A DNA stretch of 64,000 nt, from assembly GCF_011100465.1 (NCBI RefSeq), contig NZ_CP049740.1, positions 124,001-188,000 on the forward strand, in the 5' to 3' direction. This DNA comes from Jeotgalibaca arthritidis. Its GTDB lineage: Bacteria > Bacillota > Bacilli > Lactobacillales > Aerococcaceae. The translations under genes were made by a program, and so were the position numbers. The notes under the pieces were generated by a model. That model was not told the DNA's origin. It saw only the letters and a list, made by a program, of their open reading frames with translations, and made no database searches. Below are positions 8,114-19,171 of the stretch, piece after piece; within the stretch, counting starts at the first letter, position 1, and each line of letters starts with the position of its first letter.

Positions 8114-10555
8114 TTATTCTGCTGGTTTTACTTTAGAGTAGATCGGCGTTGCATCATCCACTTGAGGCTCAATTTTCCAAATCTCATCTGCATATCGCAA
8201 GATTGTATAGTCAGAAGAGAACGGCCCTGAATGCGCAATATTTAAAAGAGCCATCTTATTCCACTTGTCTCTGCCTAAGAAATCAATATCAGCCTGTGTT
8301 TGGGCGTTGATATAAGAATCAAAGTCCTTCAATAAGAAGTACTCGTCATTAAATTTAACTAAGCTATCAAAAATATCCTGTCCTTCATTAAAGATGCCTG
8401 GAATAGAACCGTCAATTAACATATTTAAAACACGCTTCACACTGGCATTTCCTTCATAGATGGTTCGAGAATGATAACTTTGAGTTTGATAATATTTTTG
8501 AACCTCTTCGTTCTTAAGGCCAAAAATATAAATATTATCTTTGCCAACAGCATCATGGATTTCAATGGTTGCTCCATCCATTGTTGCCATCGTAACAGCA
8601 CCATTTGCCATCAATTTCATATTACTTGTGCCAGAAGCTTCCTTTCCTGCTAGTGAAATTTGCTCACTAATATCAGCAGCTGGAATAATTAATTCTGCTA
8701 AGCTGACTCCGTAATTTTCCACAAAAACAACCTTAATTAAGTCTCTAATTTCTGGATCATTATTTACCATTTCAGCTACCGCATTGATTAATTTAATAAT
8801 TTGTTTGGCATAATGGTAACTTGGCGCAGCCTTTGCTCCAAATATAAATACACGTTTTGGTAGAGCGATATCAGGGTTGTCCTTAATACGATTATAGCGT
8901 TCCAAAATATGCAAAACATTTAATAATTGACGCTTATAAGCATGGAGACGCTTGATTTGAACATCAAAGATGGCCGTTGGGTCAATCTCAATCCCCATCT
9001 CTTTCTTAACGTAAGCAGCAAAACGTTTCTTGTTTTCTAACTTTACTGTCTCCAGCCTGTCTAAGACTGTTTTATCATCTGCATGGGCTTTGAGTAAAAT
9101 GAGTTCTTCTGGATTGCATTTCCAATCTGTTCCAATCGTATCGTCTAATAGCTCTGTTAAAGCCGGATTAGACAACTGTACCCACCGACGTTGCGTAATC
9201 CCATTAGTCTTATTATTAAATTTGTTTGGATACATGAGATAAAAATCATGCAATGTTTCATTAATCAGAATATTCGTATGTAGTTTAGCCACACCATTAA
9301 TACTATGACTACCTATGATAGCAAGATTAGCCATCTTAATTTGATCGTGGTCAATAATAGCTGTTCGATAGGTTAATTCTTCACCATACAGCGGTAATTT
9401 CTTCTCAATGTGACGGTGATTAATCTCCACAATAATTTGGTAAATACGTGGTAATAAATGAGCCATCATATCAACTGGCCAGCGTTCCATCGCTTCTTGA
9501 AGAATAGTATGGTTGGTATAACTAATTGTTTTCTTAGTAATTTCCCAAGCTTGATTCCACGTTAAGCCTTCTTCATCAATTAAAATACGCATTAACTCAG
9601 GGACAACTAGCGCAGGATGAGTATCATTAATATGAATACCAATCTTGTCAGGCAATAAGCTCCAATCTTCATCCAATATCTTAAAGTAACGAATCACACT
9701 CTGGACACCTGCAGATGAGAAGAAATACTCTTGTCTCAATCGTAATAGTCTTCCTTCGTAATTAGAGTCATCCGGGTACAGAACTTCTGTAATTTGATTA
9801 ACCGCATCACGTTCTTCCTCTGTTCGGAATAAATATTCTTCACCATAAGGGATCTCTGCCGACCATAAACGAAGATTATTAACAACACCATTTTTATAGC
9901 CAACCTGAGGAACGTCATAAGGAACAGCTAGAATATTTTGGGTATTTTCGTAACGCGGATAAAGGCGACCTGCTTCGTCTGGTTCAAGATAAACTTGACC
10001 ACCAAAACGAACAATAACTGCTTTATTTTCTTTACGCACTTCCCAAACGTTACCGTTTCTCAGCCAATTTTCTGGTAATTCAATTTGGTAACCATCAATA
10101 AATTTTTGCTTAAAGAGACCATATTGATAACGAATACCGTTTCCATGACCTGCTAATCCTGTTGAAGCAATAGAGTCCATAAAACAAGAAGCTAAGCGAC
10201 CTAATCCACCATTTCCAAGTGCAGGATCTGCTTCTCCTCGGCTCACTTCATCCAAATTGAGACCGAGTTCTTTCAATCCATCTTGAACAGTTTTCAAAAC
10301 ATCCAGATTAAGTAGGTTGCTCTTTAGCATTCTTCCTGGTAAAAACTCCATGGAGAAATAAAAGATTTGTTTCGTTTCATTCGTTTTATAATCAGAAATT
10401 GTTTGTTTCCAGTTATCCATATAGTAATTGCGAATGACTTCACCTAGGGCCAAAAATTGTTCTCTCGGTGTTCCCTCATCGTAGCTATAAGCATATAGCT
10501 GTTCAAACTCTTTGACAAAATCCTTTTTAAATTGCTGAATACTCACTTTTCCCAT
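8114..10555 (-). CDS. glgP: Glycogen phosphorylase
   Basis: Releases glucose 1-phosphate from glycogen by phosphorolysis, with pyridoxal phosphate bound to a lysine. At 813 residues it has normal length. EASGTSNMKLMANGAVT in the last quarter contains the PLP lysine (NMKLM) and the phosphate contacts; GNGGLGRLASCFMDSIA and HINDTHPAL are further family motifs. A GAGGAGG site precedes the ATG. It is the last gene of the glycogen operon, 27 bases after glgA, and is followed by a terminator, so synthesis and breakdown enzymes are expressed from one transcript. Confidence 0.96.
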   Translation of the reverse strand: MGKVSIQQFKKDFVKEFEQLYAYSYDEGTPREQFLALGEVIRNYYMDNWKQTISDYKTNETKQIFYFSMEFLPGRMLKSNLLNLDVLKTVQDGLKELGLNLDEVSRGEADPALGNGGLGRLASCFMDSIASTGLAGHGNGIRYQYGLFKQKFIDGYQIELPENWLRNGNVWEVRKENKAVIVRFGGQVYLEPDEAGRLYPRYENTQNILAVPYDVPQVGYKNGVVNNLRLWSAEIPYGEEYLFRTEEERDAVNQITEVLYPDDSNYEGRLLRLRQEYFFSSAGVQSVIRYFKILDEDWSLLPDKIGIHINDTHPALVVPELMRILIDEEGLTWNQAWEITKKTISYTNHTILQEAMERWPVDMMAHLLPRIYQIIVEINHRHIEKKLPLYGEELTYRTAIIDHDQIKMANLAIIGSHSINGVAKLHTNILINETLHDFYLMYPNKFNNKTNGITQRRWVQLSNPALTELLDDTIGTDWKCNPEELILLKAHADDKTVLDRLETVKLENKKRFAAYVKKEMGIEIDPTAIFDVQIKRLHAYKRQLLNVLHILERYNRIKDNPDIALPKRVFIFGAKAAPSYHYAKQIIKLINAVAEMVNNDPEIRDLIKVVFVENYGVSLAELIIPAADISEQISLAGKEASGTSNMKLMANGAVTMATMDGATIEIHDAVGKDNIYIFGLKNEEVQKYYQTQSYHSRTIYEGNASVKRVLNMLIDGSIPGIFNEGQDIFDSLVKFNDEYFLLKDFDSYINAQTQADIDFLGRDKWNKMALLNIAHSGPFSSDYTILRYADEIWKIEPQVDDATPIYSKVKPAE

Positions 10556-10582
10556 TTTACTCCTCCTCGTAACAGCTTTAGG

Positions 10583-12018
10583 TTACTGACATAGCGACTG
10601 ATACAATTCGATATAGTGTTGACTTGGCTGTTTCCAACTGAAGTCTTTTTCCATAGCTTGTTTCATTAATAACTCCCAAGCTTGTGGTTGTTCTTCGTAA
10701 ACATCAAGCGCACGATAAATCGTTCCTAACAAGTTATAACCGTTAAATCCATAGAAACTAAAGCCGGTTCCTTCTCCAGTGTAGGAGTTGTATGGTATGA
10801 CGGTATCTTTTAAACCACCTGTTTCATGAACTAGGGGTAATGTGCCATAACGCATGGCAATCATTTGCGACAAGCCACATGGTTCAAAGGCTGACGGCAT
10901 TAAAAACAAATCAGATGCCGCATAAATTTCCTGTGCTAAAGCAACATCAAAATCGATGAGCGCTCTAAATTTATCAGGATACTCATTTTGGAAATATCGG
11001 AATGAATCTTCAAATTGAGGATCTCCTGTTCCTAAAATAACCACCTGAACGTCTCGACTTCCCATTAATTCTTGCATTTTTTCTTGAATCAATTGGAAGC
11101 CTTTTTGATCGGTTAAGCGGCTAACACTCGCTAACAATGGAATAGACTCGTCTTGAGGAAGTCCTAATTTTTCTTGTAAAGCCAGTTTATTCTTAACCTT
11201 TCCTGAAAAATCGGTTAATGAAAAATGATGTGGAATTAAATTATCTGTTTCAGGATTGTTGATGTCATAATCAATGCCATTAATAATCCCTCTGATCTTC
11301 CAATTGTTGTATTGCAAGACACCTTCTAATCCTTCTCCAAACTCAGGTGTTTGAATTTCGTTAGCATAAGTCGGACTAACGGTTGTCACATAATCAGAGA
11401 AGTTAATACCGCCTTTTAGATAGTTAACATTATCACCGTACTTCACGCCATCTTCATGAAAGATATTCATACCTGTTCCGAAAACGCTCGATAAAATTTC
11501 AGGCGAATAAACACCTTGGAAACGAATATTATGGATGGTAATAACTTTGCGAATATGTTGATAGGCATCAATCCAATGGTACTTATCAACTAACAGCACG
11601 GGAACCATGGCTGTATGCCAGTCATTCACATGGAGTATGTCTGGAATAAAATCAATTTTTTCCATCATTTCAATAATCGCCATCGAAAAGAAACCAAAGC
11701 GTTCCCCATCGTCCCATTCACCGTACAGGTTACCTCGGAAAAAATAGTCTTGGTTATCAATAAAATAATAAGTGACACCCTCTAATTCTATTTTTTTTAT
11801 TCCACAGTAGACGGTTTTCCAGCCTACTTTCATATCAAAATGGAGCACGTCTTCTGCCATGTCTTGATAGTTTTGAGGCATATTGCTGTAAAAAGGGAGA
11901 ACAACACGAATATCTACTCCTTGTTTTACAAGTTCTTTAGGTAAAGCATAGGCAACATCACCCAGCCCCCTGTTTTAAAGAAGGGGGCTGCTTCAGCTGC
12001 TGCGAATAAAATTTTCAT
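10583..12018 (-). pseudogene. glgA: Glycogen synthase, interrupted by a one-base frameshift
   Basis: Would transfer glucose from ADP-glucose to glycogen. The true start is the ATG at 12,016-12,018 with an AAAGGATGAG site; it encodes MKILFAAAEAAPFFKTGG, the GT5 N-terminus with the KTGG ADP-glucose motif. The frame then breaks: after codon 18 the DNA reads GGGGGCTGGGTG where GGGGGGCTGGGTG would restore KTGGLGDVAYALP. The remaining codons from about 11,965 to 10,583 are intact, ending with the normal GT-B C-terminal half (AFEPCGLSQMIAMRYG). Total length 1,436 bases is one short of 479 codons. The loss lies in a run of five C on the plus strand (11,966-11,970), so it may be a sequencing error, a real null allele or slippage. 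An internal ATG at 11,881 gives 432 residues lacking the substrate loop. Confidence 0.88.
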
Positions 12019-12025
12019 CTCTCAC

Positions 12026-13183
12026 TCATCCTTTAGCTGTCACACGTTTATTTTTTTCAATGACAATCAGCTTATCTTTTGTTCCCTTTAATACAACTCC
12101 TGGTTCAATGGTGACATTTTTATCCAAAATACAATACTCTAAGATTGCACCTTTTCCAATTTTTGCACCTTGCATGATTAGTGAATGACGCACTTCTGCA
12201 TCTTCCTCAACACATACTTTTCTAAAAACCAATGATTCTTCAACTGTTCCGGAAATAGAACAGCCTGTTGCAACAAGAGCACTATTCACATTCGCTTTAG
12301 GGTAGTAATACGTTGGTGCTTCACTTTTTGCCTTTGTAATAACGGGTTGACCTTCACAAAAGACTTTATCGTATTCGGCCTTGTCTAGTAAGCTCATATT
12401 AGCTTCAAAATAAGCCTCAATTGAATCTAAGTTTGACATTGGCCCTTTGTATTCATAAGCATTGACATTGAGCGATGGCAAGTAATAGGCAACTAATCGA
12501 TCGATGTCCATATGGATTCCTTCACGATCAGCTCTTTCAATGATATCTAAGAGTGTTTTGACAGATAGTAGATACATATTCATACTCTGCCCAACAGTCT
12601 CTTGTGGGTAATTCCAATCTAAACTTGAAATCAAGCTCTTCAATTTATGTTTACTGTCTGCAATCACAATTTTTTCATAAGGATGGTCTTTAACAGCATC
12701 AACAGGAACCGTCTTATAGATAAGCGTTACGTCATCAGCTTGACTAGCATGAAAAGCTTGAACATTTTTTAAATTAACTTTAGCGACAATTTTTCCACCT
12801 GATACAAAGACATATTTAGCTAATGATTTGCGTAGAAATGCCTTATGATTCGCATAAAAATTATCATCTTCAAAACTTTCGTCACCCATTAACTGTTTCA
12901 GATAGGTTTGGGAGAATGTAAAAATCCCACCACGAAGTTTTGATTCTAATCCCCAAGCAGCGCCACTTCTAATGTGGTCATAAATAGATCGGCCACTTCC
13001 ACCAATAAAGAGACCAACAGAGTCAACCCCACCGTGACTAATGCTAGAAAGTAAGAAGTCGATCACACGATAACGTCCAGCAAATGGCAGGCCTGCTACT
13101 GGTCTAAATCGTGTTAAAGGTTGTAAATCTTTACTACTTGAATCTGTTAAGCTTAAGAGCGCACACATACTATTTGTTTTCAT
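12026..13183 (-). CDS. glgD: Glucose-1-phosphate adenylyltransferase subunit GlgD
   Basis: Regulatory partner of GlgC in Firmicutes glycogen synthesis. The 385-residue protein has a nucleotidyltransferase domain followed by a left-handed beta-helix C-terminus, like GlgC, but the N-terminal loop lacks the GGxGTRL signature: it reads [18 protein letters not shown], as is usual for Glg[19 protein letters not shown] and [14 protein letters not shown] are retained. The ATG at 13,181-13,183 has a GGAGGA site 7 bases upstream; a TTG five codons earlier overlaps that site and is rejected. The start overlaps the end of glgC by 14 bases, which suggests coupled synthesis in fixed ratio. Confidence 0.93.
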   Translation of the reverse strand: MKTNSMCALLSLTDSSSKDLQPLTRFRPVAGLPFAGRYRVIDFLLSSISHGGVDSVGLFIGGSGRSIYDHIRSGAAWGLESKLRGGIFTFSQTYLKQLMGDESFEDDNFYANHKAFLRKSLAKYVFVSGGKIVAKVNLKNVQAFHASQADDVTLIYKTVPVDAVKDHPYEKIVIADSKHKLKSLISSLDWNYPQETVGQSMNMYLLSVKTLLDIIERADREGIHMDIDRLVAYYLPSLNVNAYEYKGPMSNLDSIEAYFEANMSLLDKAEYDKVFCEGQPVITKAKSEAPTYYYPKANVNSALVATGCSISGTVEESLVFRKVCVEEDAEVRHSLIMQGAKIGKGAILEYCILDKNVTIEPGVVLKGTKDKLIVIEKNKRVTAKG

Positions 13184-14318
13184 TATCCGTTCCTCCAATC
13201 ACTTCAGCGTATCCGATGACTTCTATCGCACCTTTTTTACCAATTATGCGGCTACCATCTTTAATTTCTGCTTGTTCACCAATAATGGCATAGGCAATTT
13301 CAACATTTTTTCCTATTTTCGCATTAGCCATAATAATACTATCTGATATTTGGCTATCTTGGCCAACTTGGACATTTTGAGAAACAATTGAATTTTCTAC
13401 CAAACCATCAACATAACAGCCATCTGCTACCATCGCGTTGGTCACTTGCCCGCGTTCAGAAATATATTGTGGCGGTGCAATCGGACTTTTCGTATGAATA
13501 CGCCATTCGTCATCACGAATATGCAGGCTGTGATCTGGGTTTAAAAATTCCATATTCGCTTCCCAGAGACTCTCGATGGTTCCAACATCTTTCCAATAAC
13601 CATTGAAAGAATAAGCAAAGAGCTTTTCATTATTTTTTAGATAGGCAGGAATGACATCATGCCCAAAATCGACCATTTGTTTCCCATTTTTTTGGTCTTC
13701 AACCAAATATTTGCGGAGTTTATCCCATGTGAAAATATAAATACCCATTGAGGCTAAATTGCTCTTCGGCTCTGCAGGTTTCTCTTCAAATTCAACGATG
13801 GCATGGTCTTCATCTGTATTCATAATTCCAAAACGAGAAGCTTCTTCAATAGGTACGGGAATAACCCCTACTGTTAAGTCAGCTTGGCGCTCTTTATGGG
13901 AATCAAGCATTGTGGAATAGTTCATTTTGTAAATATGGTCTCCTGATAAAATCAGAACATATTCAGGATTTTGAGAATCAATATAAGGAATGTTTTGGGT
14001 GATGGCATTAGCTGTTCCTGTAAACCAGTTTTCGCCTTCGGAATTCGTATAAGGTTGTAAAATAGTCGCATTACGGTTGTGTCCACTTAACCCCCAAGAT
14101 TCACCGTTACCAATATGGTCATTTAATTCAAGCGGTTCATATTGAGTGACAACACCAACTTGTTCAACCCCAGAATGCGCACAGTTACTTAAAACAAAAT
14201 CAATTATTCGGTAACGTCCACCGAATGGTACTGCTGGTTTAGCTGTTTCACGTGTTAATTTTCCTAGCCGTGTTCCTTGTCCACCGGCTAAAATCATTGC
14301 GATCATTTCATTCTTCAT
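13170..14318 (-). CDS. glgC: Glucose-1-phosphate adenylyltransferase, catalytic subunit
   Basis: Makes ADP-glucose from ATP and glucose 1-phosphate, the committed step of bacterial glycogen synthesis. [20 protein letters not shown] (near residue 10) is the full pyrophosphorylase signature; [17 protein letters not shown] and a C-terminal hexapeptide beta-helix follow. 382 residues is normal. The ribosome binding site is odd: the only good one, AAGGAGG, lies 27 bases before the ATG, with GGAAG-ACAT-CTTCC between, which could fold and bring it closer. Translational coupling to glgB, which stops 34 bases upstream, is another route. Confidence 0.95.
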   Translation of the reverse strand: MKNEMIAMILAGGQGTRLGKLTRETAKPAVPFGGRYRIIDFVLSNCAHSGVEQVGVVTQYEPLELNDHIGNGESWGLSGHNRNATILQPYTNSEGENWFTGTANAITQNIPYIDSQNPEYVLILSGDHIYKMNYSTMLDSHKERQADLTVGVIPVPIEEASRFGIMNTDEDHAIVEFEEKPAEPKSNLASMGIYIFTWDKLRKYLVEDQKNGKQMVDFGHDVIPAYLKNNEKLFAYSFNGYWKDVGTIESLWEANMEFLNPDHSLHIRDDEWRIHTKSPIAPPQYISERGQVTNAMVADGCYVDGLVENSIVSQNVQVGQDSQISDSIIMANAKIGKNVEIAYAIIGEQAEIKDGSRIIGKKGAIEVIGYAEVIGGTDNENK

Positions 14319-14352
14319 ATTTGTCAGGAAGATGTCTTCCCTTCCCCTCCTT

Positions 14353-16260
14353 CTATTTTTTACTTACACCATAAATACGTTTTGGTCTGATGTAGAGCGT
14401 TCCTGAAGCAGGAACAGTCACTTCTATTGTATGGCTGAATTGCTTATAGTTTTGTTCTGTCGTTTTCATGTCCGCTTGTTTAGTCGTCCAAGTACCACCA
14501 AATTCTTTCATTTCCGTGTTTAACAATTCCTCATATGTGCCTTCATAAGGAACACCTACGACAAATGACCGTCTCTCGATAGGTGTAAAATTACTAATAA
14601 TGATTAAGAAATCACGTTCTTTTTCTGATTTTCTAATAAACGACAAGATGGTTTCAGCATGATTATCTGCATCGATTATTTCAACACCTGTATAAGAATC
14701 GTCGATTTCATGTAAAGCTTTCTGTTCTTTATAAAGCTGATTTAACTGTTTGATGAAGAATTGGTATTCGGTATTAAACGGCTGCTTAAGAACACCCCAC
14801 TCTACCTCTTCATGGAATCGCCATTCTAAAAACTGACCAATTTCATTTCCCATAAAGTTAAGTTTCTTACCAGGATGAGCAAACATGTAGGCTTGTAAAC
14901 TTCTTAGACCAGCAAATTGATTGTACCGATCACCTGGAATACGACCGAGCAAAGAACGTTTACCATGAACAACCTCATCATGAGAGATCGGCAATAAGAA
15001 GTTCTCATTAAAAGCGTACATAAAGGAAAAAGTGAGTAAATTAAAATGGTCCTTACGATAAAGAGGGTCAATTGAAAAGAACTTCAATGTATCGTTCATC
15101 CAACCCATATTCCATTTATAATTAAAGCCCAATCCACCCATTTCAACCGGTTTTGTGACATTTGCCCAAGATGTGCTCTCTTCGGCAATCATTAAGGTTG
15201 TGTCATCATAACCAAACGCTACGGTATTTAATTTCTTCAAAAAATTAACGCCTTGTTTATTGTCATTACTACCATCTTCATTAGGTGTCCAAGGACCTTC
15301 ATCATAATCCAGGTAAAGCATGTTAGATACAGCATCTACTCTAATACCATCAACATGGCACTCTTTAATCCAGAAAATAGCATTGGAAATTAAGAAACTA
15401 TGAACTTGATTCTTACCTAAATCAAAATTTAAGGTGCCCCATCTCACATTATTGGCCCGATTGATATCATGGTACTCAAAAGTCGGGCTACCATCGTAAT
15501 AGGCCAGTGCGTAGTCATTACGACAAAAATGTCCTGGTACCCAATCAACAATGACACCTATACCATTTTTATGTGCCTCTTCTACAAAAGCTTGAAAGTC
15601 TTCGACTGTTCCATATCTAGCTGCAACAGCATAGTAACCTGTTATTTGATAACCCCATGATGCTTCTAAAGGATGTTCCATAACCGGCATGAATTCAATA
15701 TGGGTATAGCCCATTTCTTTCACATACGGAATTAATTCAGCTGCTAACTCTTTGAAATTATATGAACGACCGTCAGGATGGCGGCGCCATGAAGCAAAAT
15801 GAACTTCGTAGATATTAAGAGGTTTTTGATAGATTTTTTTTCGCTTTTTATTGGCCTGCCATCTGCCATCTCGCCATTTTCTATCAGGTAAATCGCTAAC
15901 GAGTGAGGCATCTTTTGGAGGGACCTCAAAGGCATGAGCATAGGGATCAATCTTTAAGAAATGGCGGCCATGTTGGTCTTCAATCTGGTATTTATAGCAG
16001 TCTCCTTCTGTGGCTACTTGTGTGAACACCGACCAAGCTCCCGTATCACCTATTTTTTCCATTTCTATGCTTTCCCATTGAGAGAAATCGCCTACTAAAC
16101 ACACATTCTTCGCATGAGGTGCCCAAACTGTGAAACGCCAACCATCTAACTGATCTTCAAAACTACGTTTACTTCCAAAAACGTGATAACTCTCAAAATG
16201 ATTACCATGATTAAACAAATAAAGTTCTTCTTCTAAATCTTGATAGATATTTCTTTTCAT
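14353..16260 (-). CDS. glgB: 1,4-alpha-glucan branching enzyme
   Basis: Introduces alpha-1,6 branches into glycogen. The 635-residue protein has an N-terminal CBM48-like domain ([20 protein letters not shown]), then a GH13 barrel with [23 protein letters not shown] (nucleophile Asp), MIAEEST (acid/base Glu) and ISHDEVVHG (third acid), and a beta-sandwich C-terminus. The ATG has AAAGGAG about 10 bases upstream. It is the first gene of the glycogen operon; about 340 bases of AT-rich non-coding DNA precede it, with a cre-like site at 16,458-16,473. Confidence 0.96.
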   Translation of the reverse strand: MKRNIYQDLEEELYLFNHGNHFESYHVFGSKRSFEDQLDGWRFTVWAPHAKNVCLVGDFSQWESIEMEKIGDTGAWSVFTQVATEGDCYKYQIEDQHGRHFLKIDPYAHAFEVPPKDASLVSDLPDRKWRDGRWQANKKRKKIYQKPLNIYEVHFASWRRHPDGRSYNFKELAAELIPYVKEMGYTHIEFMPVMEHPLEASWGYQITGYYAVAARYGTVEDFQAFVEEAHKNGIGVIVDWVPGHFCRNDYALAYYDGSPTFEYHDINRANNVRWGTLNFDLGKNQVHSFLISNAIFWIKECHVDGIRVDAVSNMLYLDYDEGPWTPNEDGSNDNKQGVNFLKKLNTVAFGYDDTTLMIAEESTSWANVTKPVEMGGLGFNYKWNMGWMNDTLKFFSIDPLYRKDHFNLLTFSFMYAFNENFLLPISHDEVVHGKRSLLGRIPGDRYNQFAGLRSLQAYMFAHPGKKLNFMGNEIGQFLEWRFHEEVEWGVLKQPFNTEYQFFIKQLNQLYKEQKALHEIDDSYTGVEIIDADNHAETILSFIRKSEKERDFLIIISNFTPIERRSFVVGVPYEGTYEELLNTEMKEFGGTWTTKQADMKTTEQNYKQFSHTIEVTVPASGTLYIRPKRIYGVSKK

Positions 16261-16593
16261 ATTTACATAGCTCCTTTCTGCAAAAAAATGATGGTTTTAC
16301 CACTTCTTTAAATGATAATGTCATTAAAATGATTATATTCATATAATAACACTGGAAAATCATTTCTGCTAATAATCTTGCAATTTTCATAGTCTTTTAA
16401 CGAACAAATTGATAGGATTTGTTCACAGTTTTTTCATATAACAGCTTTCTAGTCAAATTGAAAGCACATTCAATATGTTTTTATCGTTTTTACAATATAT
16501 GTATAGTCATGTAGATATCTCATGTATACATCACTAACATTTTAATGAGTTTTCTCCTCAAATGTTAAGATTTATATTTTTAATCAGTACAAA
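16261..16593. other. Gene-free region upstream of the glycogen operon
   Basis: No coding potential is seen. It contains a cre-like site (16,458-16,473) and an imperfect 31-base dyad centred on AGATATCT at 16,500-16,530, whose arms read TGTATA and TATACA. No promoter with both boxes near consensus stands out on the minus strand; TATAAT at about 16,336-16,341 (minus) is the best -10 candidate but its -35 is poor. Confidence 0.5.
16458..16473. promoter_or_regulatory. cre-like CcpA site upstream of glgB
   Basis: TTGAAAGCACATTCAA is a near-palindrome that matches the CcpA operator pattern except for A in place of the central G. Glycogen genes are plausible catabolite-control targets. Position about 200 bases before glgB. 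Confidence 0.4.
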
Positions 16594-16630
16594 CAAAAAA
16601 AGCAATAGCCATTATATGGCTATTGCTTTT
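16594..16630 (-). terminator. Terminator of the phosphodiesterase-like gene
   Basis: Stem AGCAATAGCC / GGCTATTGCT with seven U on the minus strand. The stop codon of the gene lies in the stem. Confidence 0.9.
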
Positions 16631-17924
16631 GAATTGATTTATTCAAAAAAAGTTCATGCAAAATACGACCATCTGTTTTAGTTGGATAGTCCAGTCCAAT
16701 CGCATGTAGAAAAGTTGGCCCTTCATCAATTAAGCGCGCACGATCAAGCCGCGCCTTTTCGTCTATACCTGGCCCCGATAAGAGCATCATAGTTGTGTAA
16801 TTTTTCTTTTCAGGATGAAAGCCATGAGTTGCCTTCAGTAGCTTTCTACCTTTAACCGTCTTAGCTGTGCTCTCCATAAAAGGATAAGTAACATCATCAG
16901 CAAAATAGTAGCCTTTTTTGGCTTCAATCATAAAGATACAGTTGGAATCTGCTCCGTCCCACTTCATATCATCAGCTGTATAAATGTTATCAATTCGAGA
17001 ATCAATACCTTTTAAAGCATCCAAAATCATCTTATTGGTAATAGACGGATCATTTCGGTAAATATAAGCTGCACCATCTGCAGACTTCACAATCACCTTC
17101 CATGATTTAATGGCATTTTTACGATTAACGGTCAGCCAGCCTTTGTCTAAAAACAAATAATTAGGACGTACAACCGTATGAGTGTCAATCTGATAATGAT
17201 CTCCTAATACCGCAAGAATAGTATCCTCATAAGTCCCTGCTTCTTCCATAGCAGCTAACAATCGGCCTAATCGTTCATCCATTCTAATAATCGCTTCTCT
17301 AGCTTGGTTACTACGAACCCCGTACTCATGTCGCATACTGTCTAAGTCAACTAAATGAATCGCCATTAAATCTGGCTTCTTATTGATAATAGTATCTACC
17401 GCGACAGCCGTTACAAAATCATCTAATTCAGGTTGATCAATTCCATTTCTTAAATGCTTATACTTTTTATTCATTTCAAGGACATATTTTAGCGTAGAGG
17501 CATAAGCAGAAACCATGACTTGATTTTGCCACGGTTTATTAGGGAAGATTTCAGCGATATTATAATCAATTGACTTACTTCTCCCAGTTACTGGCCATAA
17601 AATAGATGCTGTTGTGTAACCTGCTTTTTTCGCAACGTCAAAAAAACTTGGTGTTTTGATTTCATCTGCATACCAATACCAGTCAGGATCTAAACGTTCT
17701 GGCTGTAAATGAGTATTATTAATAATACCATGTTTATCTGGATACATACCTGTCGCAATGGATGTATGTGCCATATAAGTAAGCGATGGATAAACCGTCC
17801 GCACACCCGTTACTTGAGCACTTTTAGCCATAATACGTTTAAAATGAGGTAGTGTTGCTGCATACTCCAAATCAGCATCACCAAACGCATCCAAAGATAT
17901 CACACAAAGTTTCTTTTTAGTCAT
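16620..17924 (-). CDS. Alkaline phosphatase superfamily, nucleotide pyrophosphatase/phosphodiesterase-like
   Basis: A 434-residue enzyme of the alkaline phosphatase superfamily. VISLDAFGDAD near the start and YPSLTYMAHTSIATGMYP (with the nucleophilic Thr and TG-x-x-P-x-x-HG) mark the type I phosphodiesterase branch; HLVDLDSMRHEYG and LGDHYQ carry later metal ligands. It has no signal peptide from the chosen start, so it is probably cytosolic. The ATG at 17,922-17,924 follows GAGGAGGGC; a longer frame to 17,996 has no such site. Substrate is not decided by sequence; phosphodiester or phosphonate compounds are possible. It is a single gene with its own terminator. Confidence 0.82.
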   Translation of the reverse strand: MTKKKLCVISLDAFGDADLEYAATLPHFKRIMAKSAQVTGVRTVYPSLTYMAHTSIATGMYPDKHGIINNTHLQPERLDPDWYWYADEIKTPSFFDVAKKAGYTTASILWPVTGRSKSIDYNIAEIFPNKPWQNQVMVSAYASTLKYVLEMNKKYKHLRNGIDQPELDDFVTAVAVDTIINKKPDLMAIHLVDLDSMRHEYGVRSNQAREAIIRMDERLGRLLAAMEEAGTYEDTILAVLGDHYQIDTHTVVRPNYLFLDKGWLTVNRKNAIKSWKVIVKSADGAAYIYRNDPSITNKMILDALKGIDSRIDNIYTADDMKWDGADSNCIFMIEAKKGYYFADDVTYPFMESTAKTVKGRKLLKATHGFHPEKKNYTTMMLLSGPGIDEKARLDRARLIDEGPTFLHAIGLDYPTKTDGRILHELFLNKSIQKQ

Positions 17925-17981
17925 TTTCCAGCCCTCCTCTATTAAGATAATCATAACACAAGAACACCTAATATTGGCTAT

Positions 17982-18017
17982 AAAAAGAAGGAGCATTTCT
18001 TATCGAAATGCTCCTTT
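17982..18017 (-). terminator. Terminator of the DUF4349 lipoprotein gene
   Basis: Stem AAGGAGCATTTC / GAAATGCTCCTT followed by a U-rich run on the minus strand. Confidence 0.85.
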
Positions 18018-18022
18018 CATAA

Positions 18023-19048
18023 CTATTTACCTTGGTCTGAAGGCGGTGTTTCTTTTTTATCTTCGGCTTCTGTTGGCTGTTTTACTTTATTTTCGACAGG
18101 TTTTATTGACGGTGAGCTTGTACGTTTACGGTTTGCCAATCGCTCACGTTGTGCCACTAATGCTTTTTCTCTTCTTTCTTCCCTTTTCTTGTAGAAGCTT
18201 GTTTGTTGGAACCAATGGCTCACTCCCATGAAAAGCAACAGTAACAAGCCAATAATAATTAAGAATGGCAAAGCATAAACCAACCAAATAACCGCATCTT
18301 GTAACCAATAATAGAAAACAAAAATAGAATCTAGTACTGCTTCTTTTAACCGCGACCAGAAAGATATGCCACTACCGCGTGTCTCAGACAAACGTTGTCG
18401 TTCAGAAACGGTTAGATAAACTTCGGTATAGGCAATTAAATCATCCATCGATTCCAGTTGCGTCTGTAAACTCTCCCGTTCAGCGATTGTATTACTTAAA
18501 TTATCCTCAATTTGCAGAATTTGTTCAATCGTCGTTGCTTCTGCTAATAATTCCGTTAAGCGCGTTTCCTTTTGATTCAATACTTCAATCCGTGCTTCTG
18601 TATCACGATAAGTTTGGGTCACATCTTCTGATCCAATTTGCTCACTTACCTTCGTTGCCTCCATTCCCTCAAGCCCTTTTAAAAAGTTACTTAAGTTTTC
18701 TGTTGGCACACGCAAGGTGTATTCAACACGTTTGTACTCTCTTGCATCAGGTCCAAATGTGCCTGATGGCGAGTAACTTGATTCATAAGAATATTCAATA
18801 TATGCCTGGTGAGCATTAATTGTCTCTTGAATATGCGATAGTGTTTCGCTAAAGACTAGTGTTTCATAATTCAAAGTTACTGTCTTAATGACCTTTTCAC
18901 CGATTAAATTCGATTCCCCATCCAAACTATTTTCTTGATAGTCACCAACCATACCAGGCGAATAACTATTCGTGCTCCCACCTTGGTCAGTACAAGCCGA
19001 TAAAATAAATGCTAATAAAACAATAATGACACTAAGGCCCTTCTTCAT
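18023..19048 (-). CDS. DUF4349 lipoprotein
   Basis: A 341-residue envelope protein of unknown role. Residues 1-18 are a lipoprotein signal with lipobox LSAC (Cys about 19). The middle is the DUF4349 domain: paired beta-strands around YTLRVPTENLSNFL and a coiled coil at about 155-210 (EARIEVLNQKETRLTELL, NLSNTIAERESLQ). A transmembrane helix lies at about 255-275, then a basic Lys/Arg-rich cytosolic tail. The lipid anchor plus C-terminal helix means both ends are fixed to the membrane. It is monocistronic, downstream of the structured RNA terminator, and well separated from neighbours. Confidence 0.88.
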   Translation of the reverse strand: MKKGLSVIIVLLAFILSACTDQGGSTNSYSPGMVGDYQENSLDGESNLIGEKVIKTVTLNYETLVFSETLSHIQETINAHQAYIEYSYESSYSPSGTFGPDAREYKRVEYTLRVPTENLSNFLKGLEGMEATKVSEQIGSEDVTQTYRDTEARIEVLNQKETRLTELLAEATTIEQILQIEDNLSNTIAERESLQTQLESMDDLIAYTEVYLTVSERQRLSETRGSGISFWSRLKEAVLDSIFVFYYWLQDAVIWLVYALPFLIIIGLLLLLFMGVSHWFQQTSFYKKREERREKALVAQRERLANRKRTSSPSIKPVENKVKQPTEAEDKKETPPSDQGK

Positions 19049-19133
19049 GTTTTCTCCTCCTTTAAGTAACCCTTATTTCATATTAATTATAGCAGTGTAG
19101 CTATCGTTTAAGAAACAATATGAGTAGAAATAG

Positions 19134-19171
19134 AAAAAGAGCCACCACTCATTAAAATGAGTGATGGCTCT
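19134..19171 (-). terminator. Terminator of the structured RNA
   Basis: Stem AGAGCCAccACTCATT / AATGAGTggTGGCTCT with five U on the minus strand. Confidence 0.85.

Noticed and set aside
18379-18819. 146-codon open frame on the plus strand
   Set aside because: It lies wholly opposite the DUF4349 gene, has no ribosome binding site and its protein has no family character.
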